This document shows, in pieces, positions 1 to 6,576 of a DNA stretch of 38,914 nt. The stretch's first letter is position 1; each line of letters starts with the position of its first letter. Below the pieces are notes generated by a model. That model was not told the DNA's origin. It was given only the letters and a program-made list of their open reading frames with translations, and searched no databases. Location: positions 1 through 38,914 of the forward strand of contig CAINGT010000068.1 in the NCBI GenBank assembly GCA_903848655.1, in the 5' to 3' direction. Made by a program: the position numbers and the translations under genes. The DNA comes from an uncultured Sphingomonadales bacterium (GTDB lineage Bacteria; Pseudomonadota; Alphaproteobacteria; Sphingomonadales; Sphingomonadaceae).

Positions 1-50
1 AAATCGCGCGGATCGCGAACCTCGCGCAAAATCGTAATCAGGCTCTCCAT
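1..50 (-). CDS. Transposase N-terminus, probably ISAs1 family (partial, runs off left edge)
   Basis: Sixteen complete codons are visible on the minus strand from an ATG at 50. They begin M-E-S-L-I-T-I-L-R-E and continue V-R-D-P-R-D. A GGGAG Shine-Dalgarno lies nine bases upstream. The pattern L-R-E-x-x-D-P-R-D resembles the N-terminus of ISAs1-family transposases, whose first domain starts with a similar Leu-rich stretch and a D-P-R motif. The rest lies outside the window, so the family call rests on a short motif only. If correct, an insertion sequence borders the catabolic cluster on its left side. Confidence 0.4.
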   Translation of the reverse strand, partial: MESLITILREVRDPRD

Positions 51-275
51 CCGGGCTGCTCCCAAAGCAAACAGCCCTCTCAAGAATCCTTTTCTACAAT
101 CTCTGCAAGACCACAATTCTCATATGCGATTCCCCTGCCCTATGGGGAGGGGCTTCCATCGCCGCCGCGCCAGTGGGTTTTTAAAAAGCAATCAGATTGA
201 ACCGCATCCAGCTTTCGAGTTGTGTTCGCATCATTTATTGCAAAAAATCCGGCACCCACTTGGTTGCATGACGCT
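51..275. other. Intergenic stretch with possible insertion-sequence end
   Basis: No convincing gene is seen here. Reading the minus strand, AGGGCTGTTT begins near 78, about 30 bases before the putative transposase start. It could be the terminal inverted repeat of the element, but the partner end is outside the window so this cannot be confirmed. The right part (228-280) holds a palindromic repeat described separately. The middle (about 100-225) has ordinary composition and a short T-run/A-run near 178-187. Confidence 0.3.
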
Positions 276-280
276 CTAAA
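228..280 (-). repeat. Degenerate palindromic intergenic repeat, copy 1
   Basis: Read on the minus strand, this matches the layout of the element at 27724-27769: an outer arm GCGTCATGC, a central AAGTGGG..CC box, a T-run followed by GCAATAAAT, and a closing arm ATGATGC. The block GCAATAAAT is identical in both copies. It overlaps the TAG stop of the adjacent SDR gene (276-278), just as copy 2 abuts the stop of its neighbour. A family with an AAGTGGGAACC core is widespread between alphaproteobacterial genes, from memory. It may act as a terminator or mRNA 3-prime stabiliser. The outer arms pair imperfectly in this copy. Confidence 0.55.
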
Positions 281-1064
281 CCCCGGGCGCGCCGGGAAAT
301 CCGGTGTAGTAAACGCCGGTGGTCATGCCGCCATCGACGACGATTTCGGTGCCATGAACATACGACGCTTCATCGCTGGCAAGGAACAGGCTGGCGGCGG
401 CGACTTCTTCGGGCCCGGCGATCCGCTGCAGCGGGATATTGGCATAGCTGGCGTTCAGTTCTTCGCGCGGGGAATTGGTGTGATTGCTCATCACCGTATC
501 GACGCCGCCGGGGTGGACGGAATTGACGCGTATGCCTTTGTGGCCCAGTTCCATTGCGGCAACTTTGGTCAACCCGCGCACGCCCCATTTGCTTGACGCA
601 TAAGCGACCAGGCAATTTGCGCCTTTCATCCCGTCAACCGACGAAATGTTGATGATCGAACCTTTGCCGCGCGCGATCATGCCCGGTGCAACTGCCTTGA
701 TACCCAGAAATTCGCCCACCAGATTGACATCGAGCACGCGCCGAAAATCATCGGCTGACGTATCGAGCAGGCCCTTGAAAATGATGATGCCGGCATTGTT
801 GACCAGCACATCCAGCCCGCCGAACGCGGCTTCGACTTCGCTGACCAGCGCGGCCCACGCCGCCTCGCTGGTCACATCGTGGTTCCAGAACCGTGCGTTT
901 GCGCCCAGTTCGGCGGCAAGCGCTGCGCCTTCGGCCTCAAGCTTGTCGGCGATGGCAACTTTGGCACCTTCGGCCACGAACAGACGGCTTGTCGCCGCGC
1001 CCATGCCGCGCGCGCCGCCGGTGATGATGGCAACTTTGCCGGCCAGTCGGTTACCCATTCCCAT
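276..1064 (-). CDS. Short-chain dehydrogenase, 3-alpha(or 20-beta)-hydroxysteroid dehydrogenase-like
   Basis: 262 aa classical SDR. The NAD-binding motif T-G-G-A-R-G-M-G lies near residues 16-23, N-N-A-G follows in the middle, and the active site reads S-S...Y-A-S-S-K. The stretch A-S-S-K-W-G-V-R-G-L followed by I-R-V-N-S-V-H-P-G, and the C-terminal V-D-G-G-M-T-T-G, closely recall the Streptomyces 3-alpha,20-beta-hydroxysteroid dehydrogenase. A likely role is oxidation or reduction of a ring or side-chain hydroxyl of a steroid. The ATG at 1064 has AAAGGA close upstream; a second ATG at 1058 is better spaced. It is the last gene of a four-gene minus-strand block headed by the Rieske oxygenase. 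Substrate is inferred from similarity and context. Confidence 0.85.
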   Translation of the reverse strand: MGMGNRLAGKVAIITGGARGMGAATSRLFVAEGAKVAIADKLEAEGAALAAELGANARFWNHDVTSEAAWAALVSEVEAAFGGLDVLVNNAGIIIFKGLLDTSADDFRRVLDVNLVGEFLGIKAVAPGMIARGKGSIINISSVDGMKGANCLVAYASSKWGVRGLTKVAAMELGHKGIRVNSVHPGGVDTVMSNHTNSPREELNASYANIPLQRIAGPEEVAAASLFLASDEASYVHGTEIVVDGGMTTGVYYTGFPGAPGV

Positions 1065-1097
1065 TCATCCTTTGGTTATCGTATGCAGAATTTGCGT

Positions 1098-1562
1098 TTA
1101 TTGCCCAGCGCCAAGATCGGGTACCGGCGGCATGTCGGGCGCATTGTGCGACCAGCCCATTTCCTCAACCCGTTCGGCAATGCGCCAGCCACCGGCGGTG
1201 CGGATCAACCGGTCGCGGTACCACAAGCCCAGAAAGAACACCTGATCCGGGCCTTGCTCGGGCCGAAAGGTCATCGGATTGAACAGGATCGTGCGGCTGG
1301 TGGCGCTGTCACCGTCCAATGTCAGCTTTGTCGTCGCGGCAAGATGCTGGAACATCGGAAATCGCGCCAGCGCCACTGGCAGCCATGCCTTGATTTCGGC
1401 CAGCGAACCGCTTGCCCCGCCGGTTTCGCTGTAGTCGATCCGCGCATCGGGGGTAAAAATGGTATCGAGCGCATCCCAGTCGCGTTCGTCGATGGCAAAG
1501 CTGTAGCGTGCGAACAGGTCCTGAATTTCGATCCGGTCGGAAATTTCCTGCAACGACAACAC
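1098..1562 (-). CDS. SnoaL/NTF2-fold protein, possible steroid dehydratase
   Basis: 154 aa from a GTG at 1562 with GGGAG seven bases upstream. Reading continues further upstream, but into the preceding SDR gene. The sequence fits the SnoaL-like (NTF2 fold) superfamily that includes scytalone dehydratase, ketosteroid isomerase and bile acid 7-alpha-dehydratase. In the first helix Tyr20 and Asp25 (R-Y-S-F-A-I-D) have the same spacing as the Tyr/Asp pair of BaiE. A His (F-Q-H-L) falls in the central strand region. The C-terminus is rich in Pro and Gly. It sits between two SDR genes in the block headed by the Rieske oxygenase. A lyase or isomerase acting on a hydroxylated steroid is plausible but not shown. 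Confidence 0.75.
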   Translation of the reverse strand: MLSLQEISDRIEIQDLFARYSFAIDERDWDALDTIFTPDARIDYSETGGASGSLAEIKAWLPVALARFPMFQHLAATTKLTLDGDSATSRTILFNPMTFRPEQGPDQVFFLGLWYRDRLIRTAGGWRIAERVEEMGWSHNAPDMPPVPDLGAGQ

Positions 1563-1599
1563 GCGGCTTCTCCCGGTTTTCTGATCCGTGCGCGTGGCG

Positions 1600-2367
1600 T
1601 TACACGCCAAACCCGCCTGATACCGATATCGACTGGCCAGTGGTATAGCCGCCTTCGTTGCTGGCAAAATAGACACAAGCATGGCCGATTTCCGCCGCGC
1701 TGCCCCAGCGTTTCAAGCAGAGCAGCTTGTGCGTTTCGGTCACCCAGGCTGCGTCAAGTTGGCCCAGCCGGGTCAATTCATGCATCTGCCCGGCATCGAT
1801 CACGCCCACCAGCACCGAATTGGCGCGGATGCCGGACTTGCCTTCTTCTTTGGCGATGCCTTTGACCAGTTGTTCGTTGGCCGCTTTGACCGCAACCGAC
1901 AGGCCATCGCGCGCGGGCCACCAATCGTGCCCGGCCGACCCGAGCGTGACAAAACTGCCGCCGCCCTGCGCGCGCATGTGCGGGATTACCGCTTTGACCG
2001 CAGCAAAAAAGCCATGCACTTCAACGTCAAACGCCTTGCGCCAGGCGTCCAGCGGCGTGTCGGCCAGATAGTGCTGGTTGACCAGTGGCCCGGCGGCCCA
2101 GACCACCGAATGGATGCGACCATGCGCGGCAATGGCCGCTGCGACCACGGCTTCGACTTGCGCGGCATCGGTTAAATCGGCGGCATGAATGCTGGCCTTG
2201 CGCCCTTGCGCGCGGGCATGATCGGCGACGCCCGCCGCGACTGCCTGTCTGGTGCGGTAGACGACCGCAATATCGCTGCCCTGTTCGGCAAATGTGCGCG
2301 CAACGCCTTGCCCGATTCCGCCGCTGCCGCCGAACAGCAGGGTGCACCCTGCCGGAAATGTAGCCAT
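1600..2367 (-). CDS. Atypical short-chain dehydrogenase family protein lacking the catalytic Tyr
   Basis: 255 aa with SDR-like order: nucleotide-binding G-G-S-G-G-I-G near residues 13-19, and a C-terminal S-V-S-G-G-F-G. The usual N-N-A-G is replaced by V-W-A-A-G. The active-site region keeps a Ser (G-S-A-G) and a Lys, but the residue four before that Lys is Ser (D-G-L-S-V-A-V-K) instead of Tyr. The FabI-type Tyr, seven residues before the Lys, is also absent. The protein may use altered chemistry or be a non-catalytic partner. It lies 41 bases after the Rieske gene and 37 before the SnoaL-fold gene, probably in one transcript. No substrate can be assigned from sequence. Confidence 0.8.
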   Translation of the reverse strand: MATFPAGCTLLFGGSGGIGQGVARTFAEQGSDIAVVYRTRQAVAAGVADHARAQGRKASIHAADLTDAAQVEAVVAAAIAAHGRIHSVVWAAGPLVNQHYLADTPLDAWRKAFDVEVHGFFAAVKAVIPHMRAQGGGSFVTLGSAGHDWWPARDGLSVAVKAANEQLVKGIAKEEGKSGIRANSVLVGVIDAGQMHELTRLGQLDAAWVTETHKLLCLKRWGSAAEIGHACVYFASNEGGYTTGQSISVSGGFGV

Positions 2368-2408
2368 TGCTGCCTCCCGCTGCCCGCTTCAGGATGGGCG
2401 ATTATCGG

Positions 2409-3488
2409 CTAGGCCGCCTTGGTGCCGGTCCGTTTGTCGAGCGTCACGGTCAGTCCGTTAACCCGGCCCTGAATTTCCGGGGCTTTGTCGCGCGGGTTGT
2501 AAAACTGGCGGTACCATGTGCGGACTTTGCCATAAGGGCCATCATTGGGGATCGCGAGCGGGTTGATGCTGGCGCGCTTGTTCGCCCAGATTTCCACATC
2601 TTGCGCAAAGGCCAGACGGCTGCCTTCCTGATAGGCCAGCGCCATCGCGCGGTCTTCGTCGGTCGTTTCGCGCGAACCGTCGTGCACTTTGACCATCAGG
2701 CCGTGCCACGCGCGCGTCACCCCATCCTCGATCGGGGTGTTGGCAATCATGATAAAGCTGTCGAACGTTCCGGCCATTTCCGACTGCAGAAATCCGGGGC
2801 CTTCGTACCACGTGTCGAGCACGAGCTGGTCGTCTTCAGCGGCGGTCAGCGTGCGGTGGCCCGCGCTGTAATGCTGATGAAGCTTATGGCCGATGAATTC
2901 GTTGGCAAAATACTGCCAGTCTTTTGCCCCGTGAATCGGCACAAAGTGGCCGAAATCCGCCATATTATCCACGATCTCGATCCCGTGGCAGGCAAGGTCG
3001 CCCATGTAATCGATCTTCCATTCGATCCAGCCCGGCGCGCCGAAATGGCCGCCGAAATCGGCCAGCGCGACATCGGGGTCCAGCCCTTCTTCGTCATGCC
3101 ACATCCAGATAATGCCTGCCCGTTCGACCGCCGGGTAGCTGCGCAATTGCGCCGCTTTGGGGATGAAGTCCGAATAAGGAATGTGGTTGCACGCGCCGTC
3201 CGGGCCAAACCGCCAGCCGTGAAACGGACAGCGGATCGATTCGCCTTCGACATGTTCGCCATCGCGCACGATGTAGGATGTGGTGTTTTTCGCCAGATGC
3301 GCGCCCATGTGGGGGCAATAGGCATCAACCACATAAGCCGTGCCGCTGGCACCGCGATAGAGCACCAGATCTTTGCCGAAATAGCGGATCGCGGCGGGGG
3401 TCTGCGTGGCATCGCCGGACGTCCCGATCATGAACCAGCCACGCGGGTAGGTGAATTCGCCAAGCGCGTATTCGCTGGTGGTTGCCAT
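2409..3488 (-). CDS. kshA: Rieske non-heme iron oxygenase, KshA-like 3-ketosteroid 9-alpha-hydroxylase component
   Basis: 359 aa. KshA with its reductase KshB hydroxylates C9 of 3-ketosteroids, which triggers opening of ring B. The Rieske centre is C58-x-H60 and C87-x2-H90 (C-P-H-M-G-A-H-L ... C-P-F-H-G-W), as in KshA. The mononuclear iron site is represented by D-F-G-H-F-V-P-I-H (H181, H186). The gap between the two Rieske pairs is 26 residues, about ten more than I recall for KshA. ATG 3488 is nine bases after GAGGAG; ATG 3494 is possible but only three bases away. It heads the minus-strand block, divergent from lysR. No reductase gene is in the window. A related steroid-hydroxylating Rieske enzyme is the main alternative. 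Confidence 0.8.
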   Translation of the reverse strand: MATTSEYALGEFTYPRGWFMIGTSGDATQTPAAIRYFGKDLVLYRGASGTAYVVDAYCPHMGAHLAKNTTSYIVRDGEHVEGESIRCPFHGWRFGPDGACNHIPYSDFIPKAAQLRSYPAVERAGIIWMWHDEEGLDPDVALADFGGHFGAPGWIEWKIDYMGDLACHGIEIVDNMADFGHFVPIHGAKDWQYFANEFIGHKLHQHYSAGHRTLTAAEDDQLVLDTWYEGPGFLQSEMAGTFDSFIMIANTPIEDGVTRAWHGLMVKVHDGSRETTDEDRAMALAYQEGSRLAFAQDVEIWANKRASINPLAIPNDGPYGKVRTWYRQFYNPRDKAPEIQGRVNGLTVTLDKRTGTKAA

Positions 3489-3584
3489 TGTCATCGTCTC
3501 CTCTTGCCGCACGGTCTCATTGCCTGATGGACAGCGCAATCGCTAAAGGTTTAACCGTTCTATCGGCGATTTGCGAAGAGTCTT

Positions 3585-3614
3585 GCGCTGCACAGCGCTT
3601 GTGCAATAATGCAC
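3585..3614. promoter_or_regulatory. Candidate operator and -10 region between kshA-like gene and lysR
   Basis: Two perfect inverted repeats sit side by side: GCGCTG-CA-CAGCGC at 3585-3598 and GTGCA-ATAA-TGCAC at 3601-3614. The second contains AATAAT (3605-3610), a fair -10 box only nine bases before the lysR ATG at 3619. TTGCGC at 3583 could be a weak -35. No Shine-Dalgarno precedes lysR, so its transcript may be nearly leaderless. The location between divergent genes suits LysR-type autoregulation and control of the Rieske operon. This is inference from symmetry and position. Confidence 0.4.
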
Positions 3615-3618
3615 GGCC

Positions 3619-4497
3619 ATGGAGTGGAGCGATCTTCAGGTGTTCCTTGGCGCGGTGCGTGCCGGGTCTTACACGCTGGCCGGGCGGCAGTTGGGCATCA
3701 ACCGGACCACGGTGGGCCGCCGGGTCGATGCGCTGGAAACCGCGCTTGGCCTGGCGTTGTTTGAAGAAACGCCTTGCGGGCCTGCGCCCACTGCCGCCGG
3801 GCAAAGGTTGCTGGCAGCGGCCACCGCAATAGAGCGCGAAGTCGCAGCCTTGCGCGACGATCTTGCTGCACCCGATCGCCGGGCCGGTCCGCTGCGTATC
3901 GCGGCAAGCGGCGGTATTGCCGGGGAATTCATGCCCGAACTGCTCGCATTCCGGCGCGCTTATCCCGACCACCCGATCGAACTGCTGGGCGAACTCGATC
4001 CGCTTGACGCGGTTACCCATCGTCGCGCCGATCTGGCGCTGGCGCTCGTCCGCGTGCCGCCGCTGCGGCTGGCCGGGGTGCAGATCGCCGTGCTGGCGCA
4101 AGCGCGCTATGCGCGGCACGATCTGCCACCCGGCGCGCCGCAGCTTGGCTGGGGGCATGAATTCGCGGCGGCCTTGCCCGGCGGGCACTGGGCGGCGAAT
4201 CCGGCGGGGGAGCCTGCCGAGATGGCCGGGCTGGCCACGTTCAACAGTTGGGAGCAGCTGAAGCAAGCGGTGGTCGCAGGCTTTGGCAGCGCGGTGTTGT
4301 GGTGCTTTGCGGCGGATGCCGAACCGGCACTGCGCCAATTGGCCCCGCCCGATCCGCGCCACGATTGCCCGCTGTGGCTGCTGCGCCGCGCCAAAGCACC
4401 GCCCGGCACGGGGATGCAGCACTTCATTGCCCATATGCAGGCAAAGCTGGGAACCCGGCTGAGCGCGCCTGCACGCCCGCGCGATTCAGGTTTGTAA
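3619..4497 (+). CDS. LysR-type transcriptional regulator
   Basis: 292 aa, normal length for the family. The N-terminal winged helix-turn-helix spans about residues 1-60 (D-L-Q-V-F-L-G-A-V-R-A-G-S-Y then A-G-R-Q-L-G-I-N-R-T-T-V-G-R-R). A linker helix and a periplasmic-binding-like effector domain follow; the effector domain is rather short and lacks strong signature residues. It is transcribed divergently from the kshA-like operon and toward hsdA, which begins 105 bases after its stop. LysR regulators usually control the adjacent divergent operon with a pathway intermediate as co-inducer. It is the only regulator gene in the window; no KstR-type TetR regulator is seen. The co-inducer is unknown, with a steroid or its degradation product as the obvious guess. 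Confidence 0.88.
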   Translation: MEWSDLQVFLGAVRAGSYTLAGRQLGINRTTVGRRVDALETALGLALFEETPCGPAPTAAGQRLLAAATAIEREVAALRDDLAAPDRRAGPLRIAASGGIAGEFMPELLAFRRAYPDHPIELLGELDPLDAVTHRRADLALALVRVPPLRLAGVQIAVLAQARYARHDLPPGAPQLGWGHEFAAALPGGHWAANPAGEPAEMAGLATFNSWEQLKQAVVAGFGSAVLWCFAADAEPALRQLAPPDPRHDCPLWLLRRAKAPPGTGMQHFIAHMQAKLGTRLSAPARPRDSGL

Positions 4498-4602
4498 TTG
4501 CCGGTCTTTGGTGGCAGAGCATGGCGAATTGCGGAATATTTTACCAGCCATTTTACGCATAACACCCGTGCCGATCACTTTATCATCTCAAGGAGTTACC
4601 CC

Positions 4603-5361
4603 ATGCCGCGTACCATCGTCATCACCGGTGCCGCGTCAGGCATTGGCAAAGCGACCGCAGAGGTGTGCAGGGCTGCGGGCGACACGGTTATCGGAGTCGA
4701 TCTGGCGAGCACCGATATTGCCGCAGACTTGTCCCAGCCCGACGGGCGCGCCGCGATGGTGGCCGCAGTCACCCGCCTTGCTCCCGCCGGGATCGACAGC
4801 CTGCTGGCTGGTGCGGGCATTTCACGCCCCGACCCGATTGCTGTGGCGGTCAATTACTTTGGCGCGGTGGCAACGCTTGAAGGCTTGCGTCCGTTGCTGG
4901 CACTGTCGGCCCGCCCGCGCGCCGTGGCGATTTGTTCCACCGCAGCGATGCTGCAGGGCAATGATCGCGTGGTCGAAGGCTGCCTGAACGGTAACGAAGC
5001 CGCCGCGCTCGCCTTGTGCGCGGCAGCGCCGATGAGCGCCTATGCCGATTCCAAAAAGGCGCTGACGCTGTGGCTGCGCGCTGCGGCGGTACGGTCCGAA
5101 TGGGCAGGCGCGGGAATCGCGCTCAACGGCATTGCCCCGGGCGTCGTGCTCAGCCCGATGACCACGCCGCTGTTCGATGATCCGGTAATGGTTGCCGCGA
5201 TCAAAAGCAGCAATCCGATCGTCACCAAAGCATATGCCCAGCCTGCTGAAATCGCCGAAGTGATCCGCTTTTTGCTGACCATCGACACGCCGTACTTGCT
5301 TGGCCAGATGCTGTTCGTCGATGGCGGAACCGACGCGTTATTGCGCCCCGGGCAGTTCTAA
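4603..5361 (+). CDS. hsdA: 3-alpha-hydroxysteroid dehydrogenase/carbonyl reductase
   Basis: 252 aa SDR strongly resembling Comamonas testosteroni 3-alpha-HSD/CR along its length. The start is I-V-I-T-G-A-A-S-G-I-G; the variable domain has the short form A-D-L-S followed by N-Y-F-G-A; the active site is Y-A-D-S-K; and the C-terminus reads D-G-G-T-D-A-L-L-R-P-G-Q-F, where the Comamonas enzyme ends D-G-G-I-D-A-V-M-R-P-T-Q-F. The family oxidises 3-alpha-hydroxysteroids such as bile acids and androsterone to 3-ketones with NAD. AAGGAG lies seven bases before the ATG at 4603; in-frame codons further upstream have no such site. It follows lysR on the same strand and ends against a hairpin shared with the convergent operon. 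A 3-alpha enzyme suggests bile acids or similar as substrates. Confidence 0.9.
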   Translation: MPRTIVITGAASGIGKATAEVCRAAGDTVIGVDLASTDIAADLSQPDGRAAMVAAVTRLAPAGIDSLLAGAGISRPDPIAVAVNYFGAVATLEGLRPLLALSARPRAVAICSTAAMLQGNDRVVEGCLNGNEAAALALCAAAPMSAYADSKKALTLWLRAAAVRSEWAGAGIALNGIAPGVVLSPMTTPLFDDPVMVAAIKSSNPIVTKAYAQPAEIAEVIRFLLTIDTPYLLGQMLFVDGGTDALLRPGQF

Positions 5362-5367
5362 ACCGCG

Positions 5368-5390
5368 CCTGTCTGCAAGTGCAGGGCAGG
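5368..5390. terminator. Hairpin between convergent hsdA and BaiE-like gene
   Basis: The 35-base gap between two converging genes contains CCTG-t-CTGCA-ag-TGCAG-gg-CAGG, a nine-pair stem with small bulges. It is followed by TTGGTATT on the plus strand. The position suits a bidirectional terminator, although the T tract is weak. Confidence 0.5.
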
Positions 5391-5396
5391 TTGGTA

Positions 5397-5930
5397 TTAT
5401 TCGTCCCACTCGATCAGGTGGCTGATGTCGCTGCGGTCTTCGGGTTTGCGCCCGGTCTGCGCCAGCCGCTGGATCGTAACCCGGCCTCCGGTCTGTGCAA
5501 ACGGGGTCAGCACTTCGATCACGCGGTCATAATGGGTTGAGGCGATTTTCCACACGCCGTCTTCGCGCCGATAGCTGTCGGTATAGATCGCGGTGCCGAA
5601 CGTGTGGTTGTCGATCTCCAGATTGATGAACACATCCTGCAAATACCAAATGCCCGTTGCCGCGTTTTCGCCAGTGATCGCGATTTCCGGCATCACGCCA
5701 AGGTGCATGGCCAGGGCGCCCGAATGGAACGAATTGGCAAGAAATTCGATCATGTTCGCCCGGCCTGACAACGCCACGCGATAAGTCCCGCCGTTGTAGA
5801 CCACGCTGACATCGTCGGTGAACAGGCTATCGAGCAGCACCATATCAGCCGTATCGATCCCGCGGAAATAGCGGTGTTTTAGGATCTTGATCGCTTCCAT
5901 GTCGGAAAGCTGCTGGAGCGAATAGGCCAT
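5397..5930 (-). CDS. SnoaL-fold steroid dehydratase, BaiE/Hsh2-like
   Basis: 177 aa. The sequence parallels clostridial bile acid 7-alpha-dehydratase BaiE: D-M-E-A-I-K-I-L-K-H-R-Y-F-R-G-I-D near the N-terminus, M-H-L-G at 75-78, A-T-G-I-W-Y-L-Q-D around 91-99, and F-G-T-A-I-Y-T-D in the C-terminal part. Tyr21, Asp26, His76, Asp99 and Arg136 occupy positions that correspond to BaiE Tyr30, Asp35, His83, Asp106 and Arg146, aligned from memory. BaiE and the aerobic sphingomonad enzyme Hsh2 eliminate water from 7-hydroxylated 3-keto-4-ene bile acids to give 4,6-dienes. The ATG at 5930 is five bases after the SRPBCC gene, so the two are probably co-translated. Position specificity (7 or another carbon) cannot be read from sequence. 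Confidence 0.75.
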   Translation of the reverse strand: MAYSLQQLSDMEAIKILKHRYFRGIDTADMVLLDSLFTDDVSVVYNGGTYRVALSGRANMIEFLANSFHSGALAMHLGVMPEIAITGENAATGIWYLQDVFINLEIDNHTFGTAIYTDSYRREDGVWKIASTHYDRVIEVLTPFAQTGGRVTIQRLAQTGRKPEDRSDISHLIEWDE

Positions 5931-5935
5931 CGCGA

Positions 5936-6478
5936 TCAGGCCTTGTATTCGGCGGCGTGTTCGGCGGCGAACAGCGCTTCGGCGCGGGCTTTGAGCGCGT
6001 GGGCGGAATCGTCGAACGCGCGCTTTACCCATGGCCCGGCAAAGCGGAACACGTGGATGCCGTTGACACCCAGAAACGCGTCGGTGGAAACATAGCGGCA
6101 ACTGTCCGGCCCGGTCGGCTCGATCACCTGATCGCGGCGCGCGGGGTAGGGCCAGAAATCGCTATAAACCATTTCCCACGACAGCAGCCGTTCGGGTTCA
6201 AACGCGCAGATATATTCGCAGTTGGGCACCAGTGTGCCCGGCACCGCATAGTTGACGAGCGTCATGTCAACCGCAGCGCCCAGTTTGAGCGTCGATTGCG
6301 CGCGCACGCAAAACGGGTTCCATTCGTTATAGCGCGGCAGATCGGTCAGGACCTGCCACACCACGCGCGCGGGGGCGGCGATTGCAACCGTTGCGCTGAC
6401 CGTTACGGCATCGGGATCAAATCCCGAGACCGGATCATCAGCCAGCGTGGCAGCGGTTTTCATCCAGTCGAGCAGCAT
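5936..6478 (-). CDS. SRPBCC-fold (START/polyketide-cyclase-like) protein
   Basis: 180 aa. Residues 25-60 read V-T-V-S-A-T-V-A-I-A-A-P-A-R-V-V-W-Q-V-L-T-D-L and then Y-N-E-W-N-P-F, the typical entry strand and helix of SRPBCC proteins that enclose a large hydrophobic cavity. A W-E-M-V-Y and a C-terminal amphipathic helix follow. There is no signal peptide. It lies between the KstD-like gene (98-base gap) and the BaiE-like dehydratase (5 bases). Members of this fold bind sterols and aromatic ligands or act as cyclases and dehydratases. A steroid-binding or assisting role is inferred from context only. AGGAGAAA precedes the ATG at 6478. Confidence 0.75.
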   Translation of the reverse strand: MLLDWMKTAATLADDPVSGFDPDAVTVSATVAIAAPARVVWQVLTDLPRYNEWNPFCVRAQSTLKLGAAVDMTLVNYAVPGTLVPNCEYICAFEPERLLSWEMVYSDFWPYPARRDQVIEPTGPDSCRYVSTDAFLGVNGIHVFRFAGPWVKRAFDDSAHALKARAEALFAAEHAAEYKA

Positions 6479-6576
6479 GGCTTTCTCCTATCGAGTGATT
6501 TCGCGCCAGATGGACTCATCTTGCGATTCGGAAATCGCGGAAAACAAACGAGTCTGGCTAAGTTTGTGTTCCACGC

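Noticed and set aside
6522..6538. Hairpin GCGATT-CGGA-AATCGC after the KstD-like gene as a terminator
   Set aside because: There is no T tract on either strand and the next gene in the operon has its own good ribosome site; it may be chance or weak processing signal.
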